From Pohlia nutans (taxonomy: Eukaryota; Streptophyta; Bryopsida; Bryales; Mniaceae), in contig CM040087.1 in NCBI GenBank assembly GCA_022496805.1, positions 29,040,253-29,104,252 on the forward strand: a stretch of DNA of 64,000 nt, read 5' to 3'. The position numbers and the translations under genes are program-made. This document shows positions 28,101-40,100 of this stretch, piece after piece; position 1 is the stretch's first letter; each line of letters starts with the position of its first letter. The notes under the pieces are model-generated. The model searched no databases and was not told the DNA's origin. It was given only the letters and a program-made list of their open reading frames with translations.

Positions 28101-31100
28101 GGAAGTGAAGAGAGCATGTGGTGGAGAGAAGCGTGGTACTGACGGAGTGGTGTATGTGGTGAACCGTGTGGATGCAGATATCTCTGGACTTCCCGAATGA
28201 GTACGTGACTCAGGTGACGGGAACCACGGCGAAGGTGGGTTTCCTGGGATCGAAGCAGGTGATCACTTCGTTGACGTTCGTGACCAACAAGAAGACATAC
28301 GGTCCTTACGGTGTGGTGAAGGGATCGGAGTTTGGAAGTCCCGCACGTCGGTTGGTGACTGGAATCTTTGGCAAGGCGGGCGATAGTCTGGACCAATTTG
28401 GAATCTTCACCACGGTGGACTGGGAGACCACCTACACGTACCTGCAAACTCACCGCGTAGACTGGACGACGAGCACGACGATCACCACGACCACCAAGAC
28501 AATTGGGGGCAAGACCGAGACCACGACGACGACGAGCACGGGCAGCATCCAGCACGATGCCGTCCCGACCGTTGACACGAAGGAGGTGGTGCCCGGGAAG
28601 CCGGTGCAGCCGAGCAAGCCGGACACGGATGAGGAGAAGCCCAGTTCTGGCTTGGTGCGGCCGCGCCCGAGCACGGGCATGTTGGGGTCGGAGAGCACGA
28701 CCACGATCACCTCGACGACGAGCAGCACGGGCAGCAGCAAGTTTGAAGGCGTCCCGTCCGGTGTCACGAAGGAGGTGGTGCCCGGGAAGCCCGCGCAACC
28801 GAGCAAGCCGGGCACGAAGGAGGTGGTGCCCGGGAAGCCGGCGCAGCCGAGCAAGCCGGACACGGATGAGGAGAAGCCCAGTTCTGGCTTGGTGCGGCCG
28901 GGCCAGAGCACGGACATAACGGGGTCGGGGAGCTGGACCACGATCACCTCGACGACGAGCAGCACGGGCAGCGGCAAGTTTGAAGGCGTCCCGTCCGGTG
29001 TCACAAAGGAGGTGGTGCCCGGGAAGCCCGCGCAACCGAGCAAGCCGGACACGAAGGAGGTGGTGCCCGGGAAGCCCGCGCAGGCGAGCAAGCCGGACAC
29101 GGATGAGGAGAAGCCCAGTTCTGGCTTGGTGCGGCCGGGCCAGAGCACGGACATAACGGGGTCGGGGAGCTGGACCACGATCACCTCGACGACGAGCAGC
29201 ACGGGCAGCGGCAAGTTTGAAGGCGTCCCGTCCGGTGTCACAAAGGAGGTGGTGCCCGGGAAGCCCGTGCAACCGAGCAAGCCGGACACGAAGGAGGTGG
29301 TGCCCGGGAAGCCGGCGCAGCCGAGCAAGCCGGACACGGATGAGGAGAAGCCCAGTTCTGGCTTGGTGCGGCCGGGCCAGAGCACGGACATAACGGGGTC
29401 GGGGAGCTGGACCACGATCACCTCGACGACGAGCAGCACGGGCAGCGGCAAGTTTGAAGGCGTCCCGTCCGGTGTCACAAAGGAGGTGGTGCCCGGGAAG
29501 CCCGCGCAACCGAGCAAGCCGGACACGAAGGAGGTGGTGCCCGGGAAGCCCGCGCAGGCGAGCAAGCCGGACACGGATGAGGAGAAGCCCACTTCTGGCT
29601 TGGTGCGGCCGGGCCAGAGCACGAGCACGATCACATCCACGACGAGCACGGGCAGCGGCCAGTTTGAGGATGTCGTGTCCGGTGTCACGAAGGAGGTGGT
29701 GCCCGGGAAGCCCGCGCAACCGAGCAAGCCGGTGACGATGGAGGCGAAGCCGGGGAAGCCCGTGCAGGTGAGCAAGCCGGACACGGATGTGGAGAAGCCC
29801 ACTTCTGGCTTGGTGCGGCCGGGCCAGAGCACGAGCACGACCACATCCACGACGAGCACGGGCAGCGGCCAGTTTGAGGATGTCGTGTCCGGTGTCACGA
29901 AGGAGGTGGTGCCCGGGAAGCCCGCGCAACCGAGCAAGCCGGTGACGATGGAGGCGAAGCCGGGGAAGCCCGTGCAGGTGAGCAAGCCGGACACGGATGT
30001 GGAGAAGCCCACTTCTGGCTTGGTGCGGCCGGGCCAGAGCACGACCACGACCACCTCGACGACGAGCAGCACGGGCAGCCGCACGTTTGAAGATGTCCCG
30101 TCCGGTGTCACGAAGGACGTGAAGGATCCGGGGCACTTGAAGCCTGTGGAACCGAGCAAGCCCCAACCTGGGTCGATCAAGGTGACCCCTGGCAACTTGC
30201 AGCCGGGCGAGCCCGGTGTAGTGGCAGGCACTCCCAAGGTATGTTGCAGGCCGCTTGCTAGGTCCGGTGGATGTGTAGATTGAGTCATGAGATGTTGAAG
30301 GAACTTGTTGCCTTGCATGTGTGGTGGGGATGCTGGGAATCAGTGAGTCCTGGAGTCGTGGGGTGCACAACGGCTGGCAAGAGCGATAGCTGGTGGATGG
30401 TCTGGCAGACGCTTTGGGATGCTTTGTAATTGACTTGGTTGCTGTGGGTGGTGTTGGTGGCAGGCCGAGGAGCCGGTGACGAGCACAGTCAGCACATTTG
30501 GGTGGTTTGATTGGATTCGTGGAACTCATGTCGATACTGTTTCCAGCGTTCAAGGACCGTGGGGATCGAAGCAGGAGACCACGTTCTATGATGGGAGTGG
30601 CGACATCACTGAGATCGAGGTTGCGTACAACAGAGATTACATCGTGCGTATTCAGACAACCTATGTTCTGAACGGAATGGTGTTCAAGCAAGCTCCACAA
30701 GGTGGCCGTGGGGGCGACGTATCCAAGGTTTGTGACCTGTACTGTTGTGTGCGGTTGGATCGGTGTTTGTAGAATTGGCGAGTGTGGTGGTTAGTGGCGT
30801 TGAGAAATGTGGTGGGGATTTGATGCTGAGGCATTCCTGGACGTCTTTTGAGCGTGGATGACTGTGCATGTAGATTTTCTTTTGCTCAAAGTTATTTGTT
30901 ATTCCTGAAGCATATGTTGTATTTTTCACTAATTCCAGTGCTAGCATGGATAGCAGACATGGCGACGAGCAGGGGATTGATGGTGGCTGACATATCTTTG
31001 CGGTGGGTGCATTGTGCAGATCACGTTCCAAGAGCCGGATGAGTATCTGGTCCAAGTTCGGGGAACCACCAGGCAGGTCGCATCCGTGGGTGTTGTGGTG

Positions 31101-34100
31101 ACATCCCTGACATTCGTTTCCAACAAGAAGACATACGGGCCGTACGGGCCGGCGACTGGAGGCTCGCGTTTTGAGACAACCGTGCACGGAAAAGTGACGG
31201 GCTTCTACGGCAGCGCGACGACTTGCGTGCACAGCATTGGAGTGCTGACTGGCAAAGTGGAAGATCTTCGGGACACTGAGACGGTCCTTGTGCAAGAGGC
31301 ATGGGGTGGTCAAGGTGGAGTATCGTTCTATGAAGGCAGCGGTGATGTGGTGGAGGTGTTGGTGTCGTACAGCGACCGCCATGTTGTGTCTGTGCAGACA
31401 ACGTACAAACGTGGAGGGAAGACCTTCAAATCAACCCAGCATGGCGGCGAGAACGGCCGCGGGCCCAAGGAAGCCAAGGTGAGGGGATGCTCTGCTGAGT
31501 GGTGGGGCGTTGGTGGCTTGGGTTGGCAGGAAAGCAGGCGGCGGGCATGTGCATTTGTTTGACGAGGGTTGTGGGCCTGCATGCGTGATGGAATGATGAG
31601 TTTGGGAACGGGGTGTGCGTGGGGAAGGAGGGATGGAACGCAGGGACTAATGGTTGGTGTGCGTTGTGTTTGGCAGATCACTTTGAACCATCCTGACGAG
31701 TACTTGGTGCAAGTCAAGGGCAGCAGCCACCGGATCAACGGGATCCACATCATAGAGAGCCTGGAGTTCATCACGAACAAGCAGAGCTATGGGCCTTACG
31801 GTGCAGCGAAGCCACAGGGGCAAGTGAGGTCCACCCAGAAGGGCGGCAAGATTGTTGGTTTCTTCGGGAAGTCAGGGTATTTCGTGGATCAGCTTGGCGT
31901 GATCATCAGCTTCCCGTCGAAGAGGGATGATTTGCTGGTATGCCAGGGATCTTGGGGAGGCCCGGGCGGGAGCCCGTTCAGCGACGGAAGGGGCGAGATT
32001 GTTGAGCTCGTTGTCAAGTACAACAAGACGCAAATCATCTCGGTCGTGGTGACGTATGAACAAGCGGGCACCCGATTCACATCGCAAGTGCGCGGCGGGC
32101 CGGACAGCGGGGAAACGAAGAAGGTCGGGCTCGTGAAGTTCGAAGCTTGAGATTTTTGGTGTGGCAGTTGTTTTGGGAATTGCAGGGCAGGTGGTCGTGG
32201 ACATGGTGGTCGAAATACGAAGGTTGTGGTTGCTGACATGTGGGAGTTGGTGGGAATGTGCAGATTTCTTTCGACGCTGGTGAGTATCTGGTCCAAGTGA
32301 AGGGAAGAACAGGAACCATCGTCCCCGGTGGAACGATGGTGACGTCGCTGACCTTCATCACCAACAAGCAGACATACGGACCATTCGGCCCAGTGACGGG
32401 CAGTGCATTTGAGACCAAGCCGCACGGGAAAGTGGTGGGGATTTTCGGGAGATCAGGGACGTTCCTGGACTCGATTGGTTTCGTCACGGAGCTGCGTCCG
32501 GGCAAGGCCTTGCCGGCGACGGTGAAGCTGGGCCCATGGGGAGGCGACGGCGGGCGTGACTTCTATGGCGGGCAGGGTGACATTGTGAGGATAGTGGTGT
32601 ACCACTCCCAGAGCCAAATCCACGGAATCCAGACCACGTACGAACAAGGTGGAGTGACATTCGAGCCGGTGACGTACGGTGGCACCGGGGGCGAGACATC
32701 CACGGTGCGTTTCCCATTGGCTGACTCTTGTTGACGTTGCAGGAGGCATTGCAGGATGTGGTCAAGTCGGGGCATGGCATGTTGAGAAATGTGTTCACGT
32801 GAGGAGCAGGATGGGCTGCAGGGTGGGATTGTTTCACCGCATTGTGCACACCTGGAATCTCCAAGTATAAGTAACGAGGCATGAGCCCGTGCATAAGTGA
32901 TTGCACAAGTGTTGGTTGCTGAGACAATGAGAGGAAGTGAAGAGAGCATGTGGTGGAGAGAAGCGTGGTACTGACGGAGTGGTGTATGTGGTGAACCGTG
33001 TGGATGCAGATATCTCTGGACTTCCCGAATGAGTACGTGACTCAGGTGACGGGAACCACGGCGAAGGTGGGTTTCCTGGGATCGAAGCAGGTGATCACTT
33101 CGTTGACGTTCGTGACCAACAAGAAGACATACGGTCCTTACGGTGTGGTGAAGGGATCGGAGTTTGGAAGTCCCGCACGTCGGTTGGTGACTGGAATCTT
33201 TGGCAAGGCGGGCGATAGTCTGGACCAATTTGGAATCTTCACCACGGTGGACTGGGAGACCACCTACACGTACCTGCAAACTCACCGCGTAGACTGGACG
33301 ACGAGCACGACGATCACCACGACCACCAAGACAATTGGGGGCAAGACCGAGACCACGACGACGACGAGCACGGGCAGCATCCAGCACGATGCCGTCCCGA
33401 CCGTTGACACGAAGGAGGTGGTGCCCGGGAAGCCGGTGCAGCCGAGCAAGCCGGACACGGATGAGGAGAAGCCCAGTTCTGGCTTGGTGCGGCCGCGCCC
33501 GAGCACGGGCATGTTGGGGTCGGAGAGCACGACCACGATCACCTCGACGACGAGCAGCACGGGCAGCAGCAAGTTTGAAGGCGTCCCGTCCGGTGTCACG
33601 AAGGAGGTGGTGCCCGGGAAGCCCGCGCAACCGAGCAAGCCGGGCACGAAGGAGGTGGTGCCCGGGAAGCCGGCGCAGCCGAGCAAGCCGGACACGGATG
33701 AGGAGAAGCCCAGTTCTGGCTTGGTGCGGCCGGGCCAGAGCACGGACATAACGGGGTCGGGGAGCTGGACCACGATCACCTCGACGACGAGCAGCACGGG
33801 CAGCGGCAAGTTTGAAGGCGTCCCGTCCGGTGTCACAAAGGAGGTGGTGCCCGGGAAGCCCGTGCAACCGAGCAAGCCGGACACGAAGGAGGTGGTGCCC
33901 GGGAAGCCGGCGCAGCCGAGCAAGCCGGACACGGATGAGGAGAAGCCCAGTTCTGGCTTGGTGCGGCCGGGCCAGAGCACGGACATAACGGGGTCGGGGA
34001 GCTGGACCACGATCACCTCGACGACGAGCAGCACGGGCAGCGGCAAGTTTGAAGGCGTCCCGTCCGGTGTCACAAAGGAGGTGGTGCCCGGGAAGCCCGC

Positions 34101-37100
34101 GCAACCGAGCAAGCCGGACACGAAGGAGGTGGTGCCCGGGAAGCCCGCGCAGGCGAGCAAGCCGGACACGGATGAGGAGAAGCCCACTTCTGGCTTGGTG
34201 CGGCCGGGCCAGAGCACGAGCACGATCACATCCACGACGAGCACGGGCAGCGGCCAGTTTGAGGATGTCGTGTCCGGTGTCACGAAGGAGGTGGTGCCCG
34301 GGAAGCCCGCGCAACCGAGCAAGCCGGTGACGATGGAGGCGAAGCCGGGGAAGCCCGTGCAGGTGAGCAAGCCGGACACGGATGTGGAGAAGCCCACTTC
34401 TGGCTTGGTGCGGCCGGGCCAGAGCACGAGCACGACCACATCCACGACGAGCACGGGCAGCGGCCAGTTTGAGGATGTCGTGTCCGGTGTCACGAAGGAG
34501 GTGGTGCCCGGGAAGCCCGCGCAACCGAGCAAGCCGGTGACGATGGAGGCGAAGCCGGGGAAGCCCGTGCAGGTGAGCAAGCCGGACACGGATGTGGAGA
34601 AGCCCACTTCTGGCTTGGTGCGGCCGGGCCAGAGCACGACCACGACCACCTCGACGACGAGCAGCACGGGCAGCCGCACGTTTGAAGATGTCCCGTCCGG
34701 TGTCACGAAGGACGTGAAGGATCCGGGGCACTTGAAGCCTGTGGAACCGAGCAAGCCCCAACCTGGGTCGATCAAGGTGACCCCTGGCAACTTGCAGCCG
34801 GGCGAGCCCGGTGTAGTGGCAGGCACTCCCAAGGTATGTTGCAGGCCGCTTGCTAGGTCCGGTGGATGTGTAGATTGAGTCATGAGATGTTGAAGGAACT
34901 TGTTGCCTTGCATGTGTGGTGGGGATGCTGGGAATCAGTGAGTCCTGGAGTCGTGGGGTGCACAACGGCTGGCAAGAGCGATAGCTGGTGGATGGTCTGG
35001 CAGACGCTTTGGGATGCTTTGTAATTGACTTGGTTGCTGTGGGTGGTGTTGGTGGCAGGCCGAGGAGCCGGTGACGAGCACAGTCAGCACATTTGGGTGG
35101 TTTGATTGGATTCGTGGAACTCATGTCGATACTGTTTCCAGCGTTCAAGGACCGTGGGGATCGAAGCAGGAGACCACGTTCTATGATGGGAGTGGCGACA
35201 TCACTGAGATCGAGGTTGCGTACAACAGAGATTACATCGTGCGTATTCAGACAACCTATGTTCTGAACGGAATGGTGTTCAAGCAAGCTCCACAAGGTGG
35301 CCGTGGGGGCGACGTATCCAAGGTTTGTGACCTGTACTGTTGTGTGCGGTTGGATCGGTGTTTGTAGAATTGGCGAGTGTGGTGGTTAGTGGCGTTGAGA
35401 AATGTGGTGGGGATTTGATGCTGAGGCATTCCTGGACGTCTTTTGAGCGTGGATGACTGTGCATGTAGATTTTCTTTTGCTCAAAGTTATTTGTTATTCC
35501 TGAAGCATATGTTGTATTTTTCACTAATTCCAGTGCTAGCATGGATAGCAGACATGGCGACGAGCAGGGGATTGATGGTGGCTGACATATCTTTGCGGTG
35601 GGTGCATTGTGCAGATCACGTTCCAAGAGCCGGATGAGTATCTGGTCCAAGTTCGGGGAACCACCAGGCAGGTCGCATCCGTGGGTGTTGTGGTGACATC
35701 CCTGACATTCGTTTCCAACAAGAAGACATACGGGCCGTACGGGCCGGCGACTGGAGGCTCGCGTTTTGAGACAACCGTGCACGGAAAAGTGACGGGCTTC
35801 TACGGCAGCGCGACGACTTGCGTGCACAGCATTGGAGTGCTGACTGGCAAAGTGGAAGATCTTCGGGACACTGAGACGGTCCTTGTGCAAGAGGCATGGG
35901 GTGGTCAAGGTGGAGTATCGTTCTATGAAGGCAGCGGTGATGTGGTGGAGGTGTTGGTGTCGTACAGCGACCGCCATGTTGTGTCTGTGCAGACAACGTA
36001 CAAACGTGGAGGGAAGACCTTCAAATCAACCCAGCATGGCGGCGAGAACGGCCGCGGGCCCAAGGAAGCCAAGGTGAGGGGATGCTCTGCTGAGTGGTGG
36101 GGCGTTGGTGGCTTGGGTTGGCAGGAAAGCAGGCGGCGGGCATGTGCATTTGTTTGACGAGGGTTGTGGGCCTGCATGCGTGATGGAATGATGAGTTTGG
36201 GAACGGGGTGTGCGTGGGGAAGGAGGGATGGAACGCAGGGACTAATGGTTGGTGTGCGTTGTGTTTGGCAGATCACTTTGAACCATCCTGACGAGTACTT
36301 GGTGCAAGTCAAGGGCAGCAGCCACCGGATCAACGGGATCCACATCATAGAGAGCCTGGAGTTCATCACGAACAAGCAGAGCTATGGGCCTTACGGTGCA
36401 GCGAAGCCACAGGGGCAAGTGAGGTCCACCCAGAAGGGCGGCAAGATTGTTGGTTTCTTCGGGAAGTCAGGGTATTTCGTGGATCAGCTTGGCGTGATCA
36501 TCAGCTTCCCGTCGAAGAGGGATGATTTGCTGGTATGCCAGGGATCTTGGGGAGGCCCGGGCGGGAGCCCGTTCAGCGACGGAAGGGGCGAGATTGTTGA
36601 GCTCGTTGTCAAGTACAACAAGACGCAAATCATCTCGGTCGTGGTGACGTATGAACAAGCGGGCACCCGATTCACATCGCAAGTGCGCGGCGGGCCGGAC
36701 AGCGGGGAAACGAAGAAGGTCGGGCTCGTGAAGTTCGAAGCTTGAGATTTTTGGTGTGGCAGTTGTTTTGGGAATTGCAGGGCAGGTGGTCGTGGACATG
36801 GTGGTCGAAATACGAAGGTTGTGGTTGCTGACATGTGGGAGTTGGTGGGAATGTGCAGATTTCTTTCGACGCTGGTGAGTATCTGGTCCAAGTGAAGGGA
36901 AGAACAGGAACCATCGTCCCCGGTGGAACGATGGTGACGTCGCTGACCTTCATCACCAACAAGCAGACATACGGACCATTCGGCCCAGTGACGGGCAGTG
37001 CATTTGAGACCAAGCCGCACGGGAAAGTGGTGGGGATTTTCGGGAGATCAGGGACGTTCCTGGACTCGATTGGTTTCGTCACGGAGCTGCGTCCGGGCAA

Positions 37101-40100
37101 GGCCTTGCCGGCGACGGTGAAGCTGGGCCCATGGGGAGGCGACGGCGGGCGTGACTTCTATGGCGGGCAGGGTGACATTGTGAGGATAGTGGTGTACCAC
37201 TCCCAGAGCCAAATCCACGGAATCCAGACCACGTACGAACAAGGTGGAGTGACATTCGAGCCGGTGACGTACGGTGGCACCGGGGGCGAGACATCCACGG
37301 TGCGTTTCCCATTGGCTGACTCTTGTTGACGTTGCAGGAAGCATTGCAGGATGTGGTCAAGTCGGGGCATGGCATGTTGAGAAATGTGTTCACGTGAGGA
37401 GCAGGATGGGCTGCAGGGTGGGATTGTTTCACCGCATTGTGCACACCTGGAATCTCCAAGTATAAGTAACGAGGCATGAGCCCGTGCATAAGTGATTGCA
37501 CAAGTGTTGGTTGCTGAGACAATGAGAGGAAGTGAAGAGAGCATGTGGTGGAGAGAAGCGTGGTACTGACGGAGTGGTGTATGTGGTGAACCGTGTGGAT
37601 GCAGATATCTCTGGACTTCCCGAATGAGTACGTGACTCAGGTGACGGGAACCACGGCGAAGGTGGGTTTCCTGGGATCGAAGCAGGTGATCACTTCGTTG
37701 ACGTTCGTGACCAACAAGAAGACATACGGTCCTTACGGTGTGGTGAAGGGATCGGAGTTTGGAAGTCCCGCACGTCGGTTGGTGACTGGAATCTTTGGCA
37801 AGGCGGGCGATAGTCTGGACCAATTTGGAATCTTCACCACGGTGGACTGGGAGACCACCTACACGTACCTGCAAACTCACCGCGTAGACTGGACGACGAG
37901 CACGACGATCACCACGACCACCAAGACAATTGGGGGCAAGACCGAGACCACGACGACGACGAGCACGGGCAGCATCCAGCACGATGCCGTCCCGACCGTT
38001 GACACGAAGGAGGTGGTGCCCGGGAAGCCGGTGCAGCCGAGCAAGCCGGACACGGATGAGGAGAAGCCCAGTTCTGGCTTGGTGCGGCCGCGCCCGAGCA
38101 CGGGCATGTTGGGGTCGGAGAGCACGACCACGATCACCTCGACGACGAGCAGCACGGGCAGCAGCAAGTTTGAAGGCGTCCCGTCCGGTGTCACGAAGGA
38201 GGTGGTGCCCGGGAAGCCCGCGCAACCGAGCAAGCCGGGCACGAAGGAGGTGGTGCCCGGGAAGCCGGCGCAGCCGAGCAAGCCGGACACGGATGAGGAG
38301 AAGCCCAGTTCTGGCTTGGTGCGGCCGGGCCAGAGCACGGACATAACGGGGTCGGGGAGCTGGACCACGATCACCTCGACGACGAGCAGCACGGGCAGCG
38401 GCAAGTTTGAAGGCGTCCCGTCCGGTGTCACAAAGGAGGTGGTGCCCGGGAAGCCCGTGCAACCGAGCAAGCCGGACACGAAGGAGGTGGTGCCCGGGAA
38501 GCCGGCGCAGCCGAGCAAGCCGGACACGGATGAGGAGAAGCCCAGTTCTGGCTTGGTGCGGCCGGGCCAGAGCACGGACATAACGGGGTCGGGGAGCTGG
38601 ACCACGATCACCTCGACGACGAGCAGCACGGGCAGCGGCAAGTTTGAAGGCGTCCCGTCCGGTGTCACAAAGGAGGTGGTGCCCGGGAAGCCCGCGCAAC
38701 CGAGCAAGCCGGACACGAAGGAGGTGGTGCCCGGGAAGCCCGCGCAGGCGAGCAAGCCGGACACGGATGAGGAGAAGCCCACTTCTGGCTTGGTGCGGCC
38801 GGGCCAGAGCACGAGCACGATCACATCCACGACGAGCACGGGCAGCGGCCAGTTTGAGGATGTCGTGTCCGGTGTCACGAAGGAGGTGGTGCCCGGGAAG
38901 CCCGCGCAACCGAGCAAGCCGGTGACGATGGAGGCGAAGCCGGGGAAGCCCGTGCAGGTGAGCAAGCCGGACACGGATGTGGAGAAGCCCACTTCTGGCT
39001 TGGTGCGGCCGGGCCAGAGCACGAGCACGACCACATCCACGACGAGCACGGGCAGCGGCCAGTTTGAGGATGTCGTGTCCGGTGTCACGAAGGAGGTGGT
39101 GCCCGGGAAGCCCGCGCAACCGAGCAAGCCGGTGACGATGGAGGCGAAGCCGGGGAAGCCCGTGCAGGTGAGCAAGCCGGACACGGATGTGGAGAAGCCC
39201 ACTTCTGGCTTGGTGCGGCCGGGCCAGAGCACGAGCACGACCACATCCACGACGAGCACGGGCAGCGGCCAGTTTGAGGATGTCGTGTCCGGTGTCACGA
39301 AGGAGGTGGTGCCCGGGAAGCCCGCGCAACCGAGCAAGCCGGTGACGATGGAGGCGAAGCCGGGGAAGCCCGTGCAGGTGAGCAAGCCGGACACGGATGT
39401 GGAGAAGCCCACTTCTGGCTTGGTGCGGCCGGGCCAGAGCACGACCACGACCACCTCGACGACGAGCAGCACGGGCAGCCGCACGTTTGAAGATGTCCCG
39501 TCCGGTGTCACGAAGGACGTGAAGGATCCGGGGCACTTGAAGCCTGTGGAACCGAGCAAGCCCCAACCTGGGTCGATCAAGGTGACCCCTGGCAACTTGC
39601 AGCCGGGCGAGCCCGGTGTAGTGGCAGGCACTCCCAAGGTATGTTGCAGGCCGCTTGCTAGGTCCGGTGGATGTGTAGATTGAGTCATGAGATGTTGAAG
39701 GAACTTGTTGCCTTGCATGTGTGGTGGGGATGCTGGGAATCAGTGAGTCCTGGAGTCGTGGGGTGCACAACGGCTGGCAAGAGCGATAGCTGGTGGATGG
39801 TCTGGCAGACGCTTTGGGATGCTTTGTAATTGACTTGGTTGCTGTGGGTGGTGTTGGTGGCAGGCCGAGGAGCCGGTGACGAGCACAGTCAGCACATTTG
39901 GGTGGTTTGATTGGATTCGTGGAACTCATGTCGATACTGTTTCCAGCGTTCAAGGACCGTGGGGATCGAAGCAGGAGACCACGTTCTATGATGGGAGTGG
40001 CGACATCACTGAGATCGAGGTTGCGTACAACAGAGATTACATCGTGCGTATTCAGACAACCTATGTTCTGAACGGAATGGTGTTCAAGCAAGCTCCACAA

